From SB15 sp964639245 (GTDB lineage Bacteria; Chloroflexota; Anaerolineae; Aggregatilineales; J027), in NCBI GenBank assembly GCA_964639245.1, contig CAZXCU010000001.1, forward strand, positions 806,001 through 870,000: a DNA stretch of 64,000 bases, given 5' to 3'. The first letter of the stretch is position 1, and each line of letters starts with the position of its first letter. The notes under the pieces were generated by a model that was not told the DNA's origin, made no database searches, and saw only the letters and a program-made list of their open reading frames with translations. This document shows, in pieces, positions 24,390 to 33,144 of the stretch. Both the position numbers and the translations under genes were made by a program.

Positions 24390-24941
24390 ATGCGGATGTA
24401 TCGCGCATTTGGGCCGGATGCAGAAGTTTTCGGTAAAGCCATACTTGCTTCGGCAGAGGCTATCAATTTTAAACTTATCAACCCGATTTTAGAAAGACAT
24501 CAGCTTACTCCTATCCAAACGGAGCATTGGTATCCACAGCAGTTGTGGCTGGATGTGTTTAACGACCTTGTAAAATTAGATAATTCAATTGCCTCCTATA
24601 TGATTAGCATTGGCATCAAAATGGCGGAAATCGCCTACATGCCCCCCAAAGTAGAAAAACTCACTTTTGAGCAGGCAATGATGGGACTGCCGGAATATTA
24701 TTATTGGGCGAATCATCGTGGGGCAAATATTGGCTTTTTGGATGTCGAAATGGTCGGCAAAAATCATTTGATGGTTATTGACGGCACCCCCTATCCCGAT
24801 GGCCTGATTTACGGTGTGTACTACGGCATGACCCGCCGATTTTTACCCAAAGGACGACCCTTCACCGTGCGCTATGATGAAAAAGAACCGCGCCGGGAGA
24901 CAGGTGGCGCATTGACCATCATTCACATTAAGTGGGAATGA
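24390..24941 (+). CDS. Conserved-type protein of unknown function
   Basis: 183 residues, no signal peptide or membrane helix. An N-terminal helical half (to about residue 95) is followed by a mixed strand region with FLDVEMVGKNHLMVIDGTPYPDGLIYGVYYGM and a charged tail. The layout, helical bundle then a small alpha-beta domain, faintly recalls small ligand-binding sensor domains (HNOB/V4R-like), but no diagnostic residue is present. GGGGAG is seven bases before the ATG. It overlaps the convergent metallophosphoesterase gene by 14 bases. Confidence 0.7.
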   Translation: MRMYRAFGPDAEVFGKAILASAEAINFKLINPILERHQLTPIQTEHWYPQQLWLDVFNDLVKLDNSIASYMISIGIKMAEIAYMPPKVEKLTFEQAMMGLPEYYYWANHRGANIGFLDVEMVGKNHLMVIDGTPYPDGLIYGVYYGMTRRFLPKGRPFTVRYDEKEPRRETGGALTIIHIKWE

Positions 24942-25779
24942 GCGTCAACACCGTAATTTCGGGACGACAGTTAAAACGCACCGTTGGAAATACCATCCCC
25001 AATCCCCGATTGGTATATTGAATCAGGCTGCCGACCTGATACTGCCCATCGGGATATTTTTGTCCGTAAGCAGGCAGCACAGGCGCACCTAAGAAGGGTA
25101 GTTTAATTTGCCCGCCATGTGAATGACCGGAAAGCTGCACATCAAAACGGTCATGTTGGGAACTGACATCGGCATAATCGGGTTCATGCGCCAGCAAAAT
25201 CGCGGCCCCTTCCCCTGGCAGTTTTTCCAGCACCAGATCCAAACGGTCTTTATTTTCCCAGATGTCATCCACCCCACAGAGATGCAGCATCGCACCCGCT
25301 TTGTGTAAGGTCAGCACATCGTTTCCGATGTCTAGCGCTCCCGCATCGGACAGCACCCGGCGAATTGCGCTGGCATCCGTCCAGTAATCATGATTCCCAA
25401 GTACCGCCACCGTGAGCGCTTCAATCCGGCTGAGTTCTTGGACGAGTGCTTCTGTCACCACCGGCGCAACACTCCCCGACACAAAATCCCCGGTAATTGC
25501 TACGGCATCCGGTTTTTCGTGGTTAATGACATCCACCGCTTCTTTGAGGCGGGTATAACTTTCGCCTGTCCACGTATCCATGTGAATATCACTGATGTGG
25601 ATGAGCCGAAACCCTGCAAAGGCAGCATCCAGACGGGGCAGTCTGAGCGTGACCCGTTCCACATCCACCCAATGCGGCTCAATATAATGGGCATAGCTCA
25701 TGCCGCCCGTCGGAACCGCAATCCCACTCACAACGGCGGCAGCGGTCAGTTTGAGGAACTTGCGTCGTGACAGCTTCAT
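24928..25779 (-). CDS. Tat-exported metallophosphoesterase
   Basis: 283 residues. The N-terminus SRRKFLKLTAAAVVSG is a twin-arginine signal, implying export folded with its metals. Metal motifs of the calcineurin-like family follow in order: HISDIHMD, GDFVSG, GNHDYW, LAHEPDYAD and LSGHSHGGQ. It hydrolyses phosphomonoesters or diesters outside the membrane; YkuE/YaeI-like enzymes of this type have been linked to lipid or wall phosphates. The start at 25779 is chosen because it gives the Tat motif and AGAGG about nine bases upstream. It is a paralogue of the next gene. Confidence 0.9.
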   Translation of the reverse strand: MKLSRRKFLKLTAAAVVSGIAVPTGGMSYAHYIEPHWVDVERVTLRLPRLDAAFAGFRLIHISDIHMDTWTGESYTRLKEAVDVINHEKPDAVAITGDFVSGSVAPVVTEALVQELSRIEALTVAVLGNHDYWTDASAIRRVLSDAGALDIGNDVLTLHKAGAMLHLCGVDDIWENKDRLDLVLEKLPGEGAAILLAHEPDYADVSSQHDRFDVQLSGHSHGGQIKLPFLGAPVLPAYGQKYPDGQYQVGSLIQYTNRGLGMVFPTVRFNCRPEITVLTLIPT

Positions 25780-25877
25780 GGGTTTTTGCCTCTCTTTTGT
25801 GTAGCAGGAGCGCATCCGTTCCCGCCCATACATCTTTACACGGAAAAGAAGGAAATATCTTGACGCAAAAACACTTG

Positions 25878-26693
25878 TTAGCTGACAGAAGGAGATTTCA
25901 AAGTAAAAACAGTTATTTCGGGGCGACAATAAAAACGATAAGGCCAACTGCCCATGCCCACGCCGCGATTGGTATACAACAGCATATCATGAATCCGGTA
26001 CAAGCCATCTGGGTATTTTTTCCCATTCCGTGGCAATTTGAGCGCTCCCCAGAATGGAATTTTGATTTGTCCGCCGTGGGTATGCCCCGAAAGCTGCAAA
26101 TCAAACAATCCGGTGGTGGCGGTTTTATCCGCAAAATCCGGTTCGTGGACAAGCAGGATCGGGATACCCTGCGAAGGGGTTTTTTCCAACACTTTTTCCA
26201 ACCGATATTTTTGACGGCTTACACTGTCCACCCCGGCAATGAATAACTGTGCCTTGCCCCGTTCCAGCCAGTACACATCATTACTGATATTTTGAATCCC
26301 ACACGCTGCCAAAACCTCATCAATGTAACGGGTATTGACCTTGTGGTCGTGATTTCCGAAGATAGCCAGCGAACCATCACGCGGGGCAAGCTGACTCAAG
26401 GTACTCCGCAAATCTTCCGCAATTTGCCCATCCCAGCGATGACTCACAAAATCGCCGGTGATGACGACCATGTCTGGCTGGAGGGCATTTACACGCTGGA
26501 TAATTTTTTCAAGGCGGGCGCGGCCTAACCACGCTTCAAGGTGTAAATCGCTAATTTGAACGAGGGTATAGGCATCAAATTCAGGTGGTAGGCGGGGCAG
26601 CGTGACTTCTAAACGCTTGATTTGCAGCCATTCGGGTTCGATAAACCGCGCATAAATCCAGAGCAAACCACATAAAAGAGCAAAATAAATCAC
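25878..26693 (-). CDS. Membrane-anchored metallophosphoesterase
   Basis: 271 residues. One N-terminal hydrophobic helix (IYFALLCGLLWIYARFI) serves as anchor in place of the Tat signal of its paralogue. Metal motifs are QISDLHLEAW, GDFVSHRW, GNHDHK, LVHEPDFAD and LSGHTHGGQ. The GTG at 26693 follows AGGA by eight bases; this site lies partly in the stop codon of the upstream gene, so translation is coupled. Together with the flanking genes it forms a run of three metallophosphoesterases. Confidence 0.88.
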   Translation of the reverse strand: MIYFALLCGLLWIYARFIEPEWLQIKRLEVTLPRLPPEFDAYTLVQISDLHLEAWLGRARLEKIIQRVNALQPDMVVITGDFVSHRWDGQIAEDLRSTLSQLAPRDGSLAIFGNHDHKVNTRYIDEVLAACGIQNISNDVYWLERGKAQLFIAGVDSVSRQKYRLEKVLEKTPSQGIPILLVHEPDFADKTATTGLFDLQLSGHTHGGQIKIPFWGALKLPRNGKKYPDGLYRIHDMLLYTNRGVGMGSWPYRFYCRPEITVFTLKSPSVS

Positions 26694-26703
26694 CTCACAT
26701 TTC

Positions 26704-27693
26704 CTAAAACAAGCGGCGGGTCATGCTGACGAGTTCAGAAGCCGAATAAACTGTTTTCATGCAGTCCATCAATAAATATTCTCCGGCGCGGCGCGGTTTG
26801 GCATGGGCGGCGGTTGCTAGCCGAAAATGCCGTTCATTCACCACCTGATGTCCGCCTTCTGGCACGGCAATATGCCCACTCACACACACACGCTGCAACT
26901 GCGAGGCATCTTTTCCGAAGGAATCGAGATATTTCTGGCAAATATTTTCATACAGCGTTGCGCCCAAACTGCGGTCATTCTGGGTAAACAGAAAATCCCA
27001 CAACACGCCAAACCGGTGGTCACGTTCAGAGATGAGCAGCGCCCGCATGAGATGCGAATATCGGGGATCCTCCGGGCCTGTCACCGCCAGATATTTTTTC
27101 GCCAGCGATTCATACGAATGTCCCGAAATCCGCGCATAGGCTTCGTAGACCTGATTTAAATCGCCCTGCTGCGCCAGACTCAATGCGGCATCGCGCAGCA
27201 AATCTTCATGGTCAAAATCGCGCAAACGCTCCACCCGGTTGACACTGCTGTCGTCTGGCCCGGCATGGCAAAACAACACCCCCGCGCTGGTTCTGACAAT
27301 CAGGGGCAGCCCCATCAAAAATTTAAGAATCCGTTCCCGATGTTCGCCCATGGCGGCTTCAAAACGCGGGGTAAATTCGTGGTCACCTTTTGCCAGCGAA
27401 ACCCCGTAAATATGCGGCATTTCGTGGTTACCCAGCAGCATGAGAATATTATCTGCCCCAAAGCGCTCTTGGAGTTCGATGATGCGTAACAGCATTCGCA
27501 GGCTGTGATCTTCTTCCTCCGGGCCATAGCCATGAATCACATCCCCTAAAAACAACAACCTGTCCGCTTCGCTCTCTTCACGCAGCGACATAAAAGTTCC
27601 AATACAACGGTCAAATGCTTCGCCATCGCCATGTAAATCACTGACAACCATCATTTTTCCGGTGCGAATGTCTACATATCTCTCACGCTGCAT
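26704..27693 (-). CDS. Calcineurin-like metallophosphoesterase (protein phosphatase-like)
   Basis: 329 residues, cytosolic. Metal motifs VVSDLHGD, FLGDVIHGYG and LLGNHEM near the N-terminus are those of PPP-type phosphatases and diadenosine tetraphosphatases, with a later CHAGPDD and SGHIAVPEGG. It is unlike its two neighbours in sequence. AGGAG is seven bases before the ATG. It may dephosphorylate proteins or nucleotides. It is probably first in a three-gene operon with the membrane phosphoesterases. Confidence 0.88.
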   Translation of the reverse strand: MQRERYVDIRTGKMMVVSDLHGDGEAFDRCIGTFMSLREESEADRLLFLGDVIHGYGPEEEDHSLRMLLRIIELQERFGADNILMLLGNHEMPHIYGVSLAKGDHEFTPRFEAAMGEHRERILKFLMGLPLIVRTSAGVLFCHAGPDDSSVNRVERLRDFDHEDLLRDAALSLAQQGDLNQVYEAYARISGHSYESLAKKYLAVTGPEDPRYSHLMRALLISERDHRFGVLWDFLFTQNDRSLGATLYENICQKYLDSFGKDASQLQRVCVSGHIAVPEGGHQVVNERHFRLATAAHAKPRRAGEYLLMDCMKTVYSASELVSMTRRLF

Positions 27694-27737
27694 GGGTTGC
27701 TCCTGAGTTGGTTCTGGGTTTGTAGTTTATCACACAA

Positions 27738-27765
27738 TTGATTTTCGATTTTAAATTGCTACACT
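27738..27765 (+). promoter_or_regulatory. Possible promoter of the polysaccharide deacetylase gene
   Basis: TTGATT, 16 bases, TACACT ends 27 bases before the ATG at 27793. The 99-base gap separates two divergent genes. No Shine-Dalgarno sequence precedes the ATG. Confidence 0.3.
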
Positions 27766-27792
27766 GCAAAAACACAAGTTTTGGATAATCGC

Positions 27793-28638
27793 ATGGCGAC
27801 ACTGCTTTTTTTCTGGGATTATGATACCCAATGGGGGGCTGACCGTTCACGTACAGGCGGTGGCGCAAAAACTTGGGGACATCTGGAGTTTCCCGCGACA
27901 GACCGCTTAATTGATCTTCATGCCGAATATGCGTTACCCGCCTGTTTTGCGGTGGTGGGGGCGGCGGCACTCCCCGGCGAACATCCCTACCACGACCCCG
28001 CCCAGATTCGCCGTTTGCACGCCGCCGGGCATGAAATCGCCAGCCACAGTTTTCAGCATGAATGGCTACCCGCGCTCAATCGGCAGGCACTCCTCGCCAC
28101 CCTGAAAAACAGCAAAGATGCGCTGGAACAATGTATCGGCGCGGAAGTCACTTCGTTTGTGCCGCCCTTTGATATGCCGATGGATTATCCCGCTAAACTT
28201 TCCATTAATCTGACCGAACGGCGCGAAGTCAAACAAAATCGCACCAATTTACCTGATTTGTGCATGGCGCTGCATGAAACAGGTTATCGTTTTACCCGTG
28301 TCAAATACCAGCCCTTTTATAAAACCCTTGCCGAGAAAATTTTGAAAAAACGCTGGGTGAACCAACCTGCCCAAGTTGAAAAAATCGCGGGGGTGACGTG
28401 TATCCGCAATATTGCTCCGCCGGGATTTGCTGCCCCGACGCTTGAGATTTTAGAAAAAGTCGCGCCGCAGGAGGGGTATATTATTATTTATGGACACCCC
28501 CACCATTTACCCACCGACAAAGCCGAAGGGGAAGGTTATCTCATTCCTTTGTTGAATCGGGTGCGGGAACTACGCGAACAGGGGATTTTGAAAGTGAGCC
28601 TGCCGCGAGATGTATTGCGGTATCATCGCTCTAAGTAA
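27793..28638 (+). CDS. Polysaccharide deacetylase family protein
   Basis: 281 residues with a NodB-type barrel. The first metal Asp is in FFWDYDTQWG, the metal HxxxxH in ASHSFQHEW, PPFDMPMDYP is the family's arginine-loop region, and YGHPHHL near the C-terminus carries the last catalytic His. Such enzymes remove N-acetyl groups from surface or wall glycans. There is no signal peptide, so it may act on an intracellular glycan precursor or sugar nucleotide. ATG at 27793 opens at the first strand. It lies close to glycosyltransferase genes. Confidence 0.85.
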   Translation: MATLLFFWDYDTQWGADRSRTGGGAKTWGHLEFPATDRLIDLHAEYALPACFAVVGAAALPGEHPYHDPAQIRRLHAAGHEIASHSFQHEWLPALNRQALLATLKNSKDALEQCIGAEVTSFVPPFDMPMDYPAKLSINLTERREVKQNRTNLPDLCMALHETGYRFTRVKYQPFYKTLAEKILKKRWVNQPAQVEKIAGVTCIRNIAPPGFAAPTLEILEKVAPQEGYIIIYGHPHHLPTDKAEGEGYLIPLLNRVRELREQGILKVSLPRDVLRYHRSK

Positions 28639-28660
28639 CACGTTAGTATCTACAAATGCT

Positions 28661-28870
28661 TTATCGCCCTTCATCGTCATACCAATCTGCTCGATCATTA
28701 GACGGATCTTGTAAAACAGCCACATCTACCTGAACAGCTTTTAAGGCTTGTATTTTCTCATTGGCTGTCATCGGCTGAATGCGTTTTTGCAAGCGTGTTA
28801 CCAGATCTTTTTGCTGTTCAATGGATAATTTCTGTGCTAATTCAACTAATTCTTCATAGGGGATTTGCAT
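28661..28870 (-). CDS. Small antitoxin-like protein
   Basis: 69 residues, mainly helical, with ELVELAQKLSIEQQKDLVTRLQKR resembling the dimerising helices of short addiction-module antitoxins, and an acidic C-terminus ending DWYDDEGR that could be a toxin-binding tail. AGGAG lies six bases before the ATG. No toxin gene is adjacent on either strand. Family not firmly recognised. Confidence 0.55.
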   Translation of the reverse strand: MQIPYEELVELAQKLSIEQQKDLVTRLQKRIQPMTANEKIQALKAVQVDVAVLQDPSNDRADWYDDEGR

Positions 28871-28956
28871 GACTTTCTCCTCTCTTGAATCGACCTTTAT
28901 CGTTGTACGAATGATTCTTGGTTAGGCTTGCTTGAAATACCTCCTTCTCCTAAATA

Positions 28957-30000
28957 TCATAAATCATTTTTGATTAACCCAACAATCTGCTGCATCAGAT
29001 TCTCAAGGCTATGTGCGTTAGCGGTGCGGGTACGTAAATCCATGCCGATTTGCCGGATTGCTTCGGGTGGGAGCGTCAGCAAATACGAAATTTTTGCCGC
29101 CACATCCTGCGGATTTTCCGAGTCTACTTTGAGCAGCGCTTGATGTTCCCTCAATAAATCATCAAAATTCGGGTTGCCCGTCAACAGGGGTTTGCCGACC
29201 AGCATCCCTTCCAACGCCGCTTTATCAAAAGAGCCTGTCGGGGTTAAATTGGTAATCAAGGTTGCCCGCCGATACCTATTGACCAGCTTTTCGCCTTCCA
29301 GATTGCCTAAAAAGGTGAAGTTATCGAGGCCAATTTGCTCACATCGGCGTTTGAGTTCCGCGTAATAAATTTCATCTTGCGGGGTAGCGGTTTGTCCGGC
29401 AATCGCAAACTGGACATTTTTTAAGAGCGCGGCGGTTTCCAGCAACACATGATGATTTTTAATCCGTGAAAGCCGTCCGACGGTCAGCACTAAGGGCGGG
29501 TTATCAACTGGAATCTGGTCATCTGGCGAAAAACGACTGGCATCAATCCCGTGTCCCAGCGCCTGAACTTTGGGACTGGGAAGGGGAAAACTCGTCGGCG
29601 TGGCGGTGACAATCCAGTGTGCTGCCCACAGCGCTAGGCGAATTTCGGTGCTAATTTTGGGGTGAATAAACCAGAGCAGTTGCGGTTTACGAGAGAGCAT
29701 GGCGAACGGCGCAGCCAACCATGTATAACGGGGAGTCATGTGGCTGAAAATTGCGTCTACCTTGCCTACGGTGCGCCCCACGCCGCGATAAAATTCCACC
29801 AGTTCCCGCCAGCGCGGATAGCCTTTTTCCTTGCCCATCGAATACACCGTCACATTCGCGGGTAAAGTTGCCGGGCCTTGCTCTAAGGTCAAAACGTCGA
29901 GATGATCTACCTGGGCTGCCAACGCCCGTACCCACTCCACAATGAATCCCCGCAACCAGTGGGTTTCGTCTAGCTGCTGCACAATCATTAAAATTCGCAA
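28957..30000 (-). CDS. Glycosyltransferase family 4 (GT-B fold)
   Basis: 347 residues. N-terminal Rossmann half RILMIVQQLDETHWLRGF; the C-terminal half has LTVGRLSRIKNHHVLLE and the donor-binding E...G motif in KAALEGMLVGKPLLTG. It transfers a sugar from a nucleotide donor to a lipid or glycan at the inner face. The TTG at 30000 is chosen because GAGGGAG ends six bases before it; an upstream in-frame TTG at 30015 would place that site inside the gene. It diverges from the methyltransferase gene. Confidence 0.85.
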   Translation of the reverse strand: MRILMIVQQLDETHWLRGFIVEWVRALAAQVDHLDVLTLEQGPATLPANVTVYSMGKEKGYPRWRELVEFYRGVGRTVGKVDAIFSHMTPRYTWLAAPFAMLSRKPQLLWFIHPKISTEIRLALWAAHWIVTATPTSFPLPSPKVQALGHGIDASRFSPDDQIPVDNPPLVLTVGRLSRIKNHHVLLETAALLKNVQFAIAGQTATPQDEIYYAELKRRCEQIGLDNFTFLGNLEGEKLVNRYRRATLITNLTPTGSFDKAALEGMLVGKPLLTGNPNFDDLLREHQALLKVDSENPQDVAAKISYLLTLPPEAIRQIGMDLRTRTANAHSLENLMQQIVGLIKNDL

Positions 30001-30092
30001 TCGTCTCTCCCTCAAAAACGCATTGTATCAGGTGGTAGGCACGCAGCAAAACGAATGGTATGATTTGACGCGCATTTTGGGGAGGAATTTTG

Positions 30093-30764
30093 ATGGTTGA
30101 TTTAAAACGGATGCGGCAGATTTTCATTGAGGGTAAAACCCAATGGCGAGCCTATTTGAATTTACATTCGGAACACATTCACTTGGCGGCACCGGTGCTG
30201 GATATTGGCTCCGGGGCCTATGGTACTGCCAGCTATCAGCGTTACATTCCCAACTATGCCAAGCTGGAAGTCCGTTCGGTAGACCTTGACCCCGCCCGCC
30301 GTCCAAGTGTACAGGGCAATCTGACCCAGGGCATCCCTTTCAAAACAGGTTATTTTCAGAGCTGCGTGGCCTTCGGGGTGTTTGAATATTTGTATAATTT
30401 TGAGGAAGTGCTGCGGGATATTCGTCGGGTGCTGCACCCGAACGGCATGTTGTATATTGCGCTGCCCTTTTTAGACCGGGTGGCTTCCGACGGCGGCGAC
30501 TGTTTGCGATTCACCGCTTTGGGGATTGAAAAAATGCTCAAAAATACGGGTTATGGGGATATTCAAATCACTGCCTATGGGCATGGGGCTTGTACCGCCG
30601 CCCTTGACCAGATTGAATTTATCATCCCTAAACCCTTGCGCGGTTGGTCGGTGCGTTTGGCAATTTTAATCGACCAACAACTTACCAAACGCTCCGGTGG
30701 CAAATTCCGCAACCAACACGATTACCCGTTGGGGTATATGGTGTCAGCGCGGAAAATTGCGTAG
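30093..30764 (+). CDS. Class I SAM-dependent methyltransferase
   Basis: 223 residues. Motif I is VLDIGSGAYGTAS, then VRSVDLDPARRP and the post-motif VAFGVFEYLYNFEEVLRDIRRVLHPNGMLYIALP, all characteristic of type 11/25 methyltransferases acting on small molecules or lipids. AGGA is six bases before the ATG at 30093. It lies between glycosyltransferase genes, so it may methylate a glycan or lipid carrier. Confidence 0.87.
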   Translation: MVDLKRMRQIFIEGKTQWRAYLNLHSEHIHLAAPVLDIGSGAYGTASYQRYIPNYAKLEVRSVDLDPARRPSVQGNLTQGIPFKTGYFQSCVAFGVFEYLYNFEEVLRDIRRVLHPNGMLYIALPFLDRVASDGGDCLRFTALGIEKMLKNTGYGDIQITAYGHGACTAALDQIEFIIPKPLRGWSVRLAILIDQQLTKRSGGKFRNQHDYPLGYMVSARKIA

Positions 30765-30775
30765 GGGTTCGTCCG

Positions 30776-32233
30776 TTATCTGCTCAATTTACGGGTCTGG
30801 TAGTAGTTCCAGTAGGCAAAAATGCAAAAGGACAGCGCGTAAATCAGCATATACGGCGCAAGGGCAGGCGATTTATCCAGCGCGAAATAAAACCCAATCG
30901 CGGCATACCCCGCTAAAAGTAGTTCGCCAAGGGTTGTCCAATCGACTTTGAGTGTATACAAATGGGATGTCCAAGCATCTTTGCGATTTGTTACACGAAA
31001 TTTGGGAGTCCGTTTAAATTCCAATTCTTTGTTGATATTCAGCGCCTTTAAAACCGCAATCGTATTGCTCAAGACAATCGCTGCACCAGAGACAAACTGC
31101 ACCGGAAAATACATCAGATTTCGCAGCGCTCCCCACTGATAAATTTCAGTTTGTCCGACGATGAGAATAATCGGGGGGATAATCCCGAACACGCCGATAA
31201 TGCGTAAATCCGGCAGTTTTTCAAACATATCGCCTGCCAGTAAAATCGGCGTGATGATGAACAGTAAAAAGATGACCGGTTGAACCGCATATTGCGACAG
31301 GTGCATGAGTCCCATAAATTTTTTCCACAAGGGGAAATTTGAACGCATCAACGGAACTGCATGGCGAATCAGACATTGGGTGCTACCCGTGGCCCAGCGT
31401 GCCTGCTGAATTTTCCACGCGGCAACCTGTGGCGGAAGTTCACCGGGAACCGGTACGTCCACCAGATAAACAAATTTCCAGCCCTTCATCAACGCCCGAT
31501 AGCTTAAATCCAAATCTTCGGTCAATGTACTCGCTGACCACCCGCCTGCATCCTGAATCGCCGGAATACGCCAGATGCCGCCCGTGCCATTCATGGACAT
31601 GGGTAAATAACCGCGACTCCGTGCGACCTGTTCAATCGCAAAATGTCCGTCAATGCTAATTGCCTGCGCCCGTGTGAGCCAGTTGTAATCCAGATTCAAA
31701 TGCGCCCAACGGGTTTGGATGAGGGCAATATCCTCGCTGCTGTTGAAATGTGGCATGGCCTTCCGCAAAAAATCTTTGGGTGGCACAAAATCAGCATCAA
31801 AAATCGCCACACAATCGGTATCTGTCAGGGTTAGCCCATAGGCCAGCGCCCCCGCTTTATAACCTGCCCGGTTTGGACGGCGCACCAACTGACAATCCAC
31901 CCCTTGAGACTGCCAATATTCGGCACGCTGGCGGCAAAGTTCGGTGGTCTCATCCGTCGAATCATCCAGAATTTGCACGCGGAATTTGTCGCGTGGGTAA
32001 TCCATCGCGCAGACAGCATCAATCAACCGCACCGCCACATATTGTTCATTGTAAAGCGGAAGCTGTACGGTGACAGAAAGCAGGTCTTCATCCCGGACGT
32101 TGGGCGCTTGGGGAGGCTTGCCGCGTTTGAACAAAAAAATGACCAGTAGTACACCAAAACTGGCAACAAAAGCGCTCAGAATCACCGCCAGCACCACATA
32201 CAACCCGGCCAGTAGATTTAGAAAAATGTCCAC
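30776..32233 (-). CDS. Processive family 2 glycosyltransferase (cellulose synthase-like)
   Basis: 485 residues. Two N-terminal membrane helices, then a GT-A domain with VQLPLYNE, LDDSTDET, FDADF, TEDLDLSYRA and QQARWATGSTQ, the D,D,D,Q(Q/R)xRW signature of processive polymerases such as cellulose and glucomannan synthases. Four or more C-terminal helices form the export channel. The GTG at 32233 has GGGAGG about five bases upstream; longer in-frame starts would overlap the DUF4058 gene heavily. Its product is probably a beta-linked exopolysaccharide or a glycolipid head group. Confidence 0.9.
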   Translation of the reverse strand: MDIFLNLLAGLYVVLAVILSAFVASFGVLLVIFLFKRGKPPQAPNVRDEDLLSVTVQLPLYNEQYVAVRLIDAVCAMDYPRDKFRVQILDDSTDETTELCRQRAEYWQSQGVDCQLVRRPNRAGYKAGALAYGLTLTDTDCVAIFDADFVPPKDFLRKAMPHFNSSEDIALIQTRWAHLNLDYNWLTRAQAISIDGHFAIEQVARSRGYLPMSMNGTGGIWRIPAIQDAGGWSASTLTEDLDLSYRALMKGWKFVYLVDVPVPGELPPQVAAWKIQQARWATGSTQCLIRHAVPLMRSNFPLWKKFMGLMHLSQYAVQPVIFLLFIITPILLAGDMFEKLPDLRIIGVFGIIPPIILIVGQTEIYQWGALRNLMYFPVQFVSGAAIVLSNTIAVLKALNINKELEFKRTPKFRVTNRKDAWTSHLYTLKVDWTTLGELLLAGYAAIGFYFALDKSPALAPYMLIYALSFCIFAYWNYYQTRKLSR

Positions 32234-32270
32234 AATTCCCTCCCGAAAACAGATGCTAGCATACTCCTGT

Positions 32271-33095
32271 CTAGGGATTTTTTGTAGTGGCGATGCGTGC
32301 CATGGCAGCACGAATTTTTTGCTGGTCAGCCGGCAGATAACTCTCAAAGTTGATGGGGAGTTGTTCGTAGTCAATGAGGAGATGGGCGCGGCGGTCATTT
32401 TCAAAAGTGGTCTGGTAAGCTGCACCGAAGTCAAGTAAAAAACTATCCTCTCCAAGCAAAGGAATAGCGAGTGTAGGAATTGGTTCTTCAAGTTCAAAAC
32501 AGTATTGACTTACTTTTTCTAAATAAGGGCTGGTTATTGCAATACTATAGGGGTATGCCCCCTCTGATTTTTTAGGATAGCTTGGCGTAAGATTAGGAAA
32601 AATCGTGGGAGTTTCATGTAAATAATCGATATCTACCACATTAACCCCTAACCTATACATTGAATAGCGCATATTGCGATATGTTTTGAGATAAACCGTT
32701 TTGTTGGTTGGTGAAAGCACCTCTACTCGTGTGACAAAACGCCCACTTGCCCCATCATAAATCACAATTGCACTTAAGTCTTCATCATCAGGCAGAGAAA
32801 TTGACATTTCAGCAGTAGGAATCCGCGTTTGTTTAATCGAAGAAGACCGCATGGATTGCCCACGAAAAACAGCGATGTCAGGACGGGTTGGCAAATCATC
32901 TTCAGGAAGTTGAATTTGGAGTGATTTTTCACTTGCCGCATAATATCCCGTTGGTAAGGACAGATTAACTACATCTCTTAAATAGATAATGTAAGCGCTG
33001 TGAAAGGTTGTCCAGCCACCCATTGGACTTTGCAAAAAGCTATGAAAGTGGGCGTTGATGCCTTGATAGGGATTTTGCGTGAGCTGAATGGGCAT
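32271..33095 (-). CDS. DUF4058 family protein
   Basis: 274 residues. The opening NPYQGINAHFHSFLQ, the middle RVEVLSPTNKTV and the C-terminal LLIDYEQLP match the DUF4058 family common in Cyanobacteria, Planctomycetes and Chloroflexota. The RVExLSPxNK segment has the look of a PD-(D/E)xK nuclease core (ExLSPxNK). Function is unknown. More AT-rich than its neighbours. It lies just downstream of the strong terminator of the nucleoside transporter operon, with the gap too short for a clear promoter. Confidence 0.8.
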   Translation of the reverse strand: MPIQLTQNPYQGINAHFHSFLQSPMGGWTTFHSAYIIYLRDVVNLSLPTGYYAASEKSLQIQLPEDDLPTRPDIAVFRGQSMRSSSIKQTRIPTAEMSISLPDDEDLSAIVIYDGASGRFVTRVEVLSPTNKTVYLKTYRNMRYSMYRLGVNVVDIDYLHETPTIFPNLTPSYPKKSEGAYPYSIAITSPYLEKVSQYCFELEEPIPTLAIPLLGEDSFLLDFGAAYQTTFENDRRAHLLIDYEQLPINFESYLPADQQKIRAAMARIATTKNP

Positions 33096-33111
33096 AGCGT
33101 CCTGCTCTCAA

Positions 33112-33138
33112 CAAAAAAAAGGGGTGAACGTTCACCCC
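33112..33138 (-). terminator. Strong terminator of the nucleoside-type ABC operon
   Basis: GGGGTGAACGTTCACCCC is a perfect 18-base palindrome (stem GGGGTGA/TCACCCC with loop ACGT). On the minus strand it is followed by eight T. It starts six bases after the stop of the last permease gene. Confidence 0.88.
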
Positions 33139-33144
33139 ATTGTA

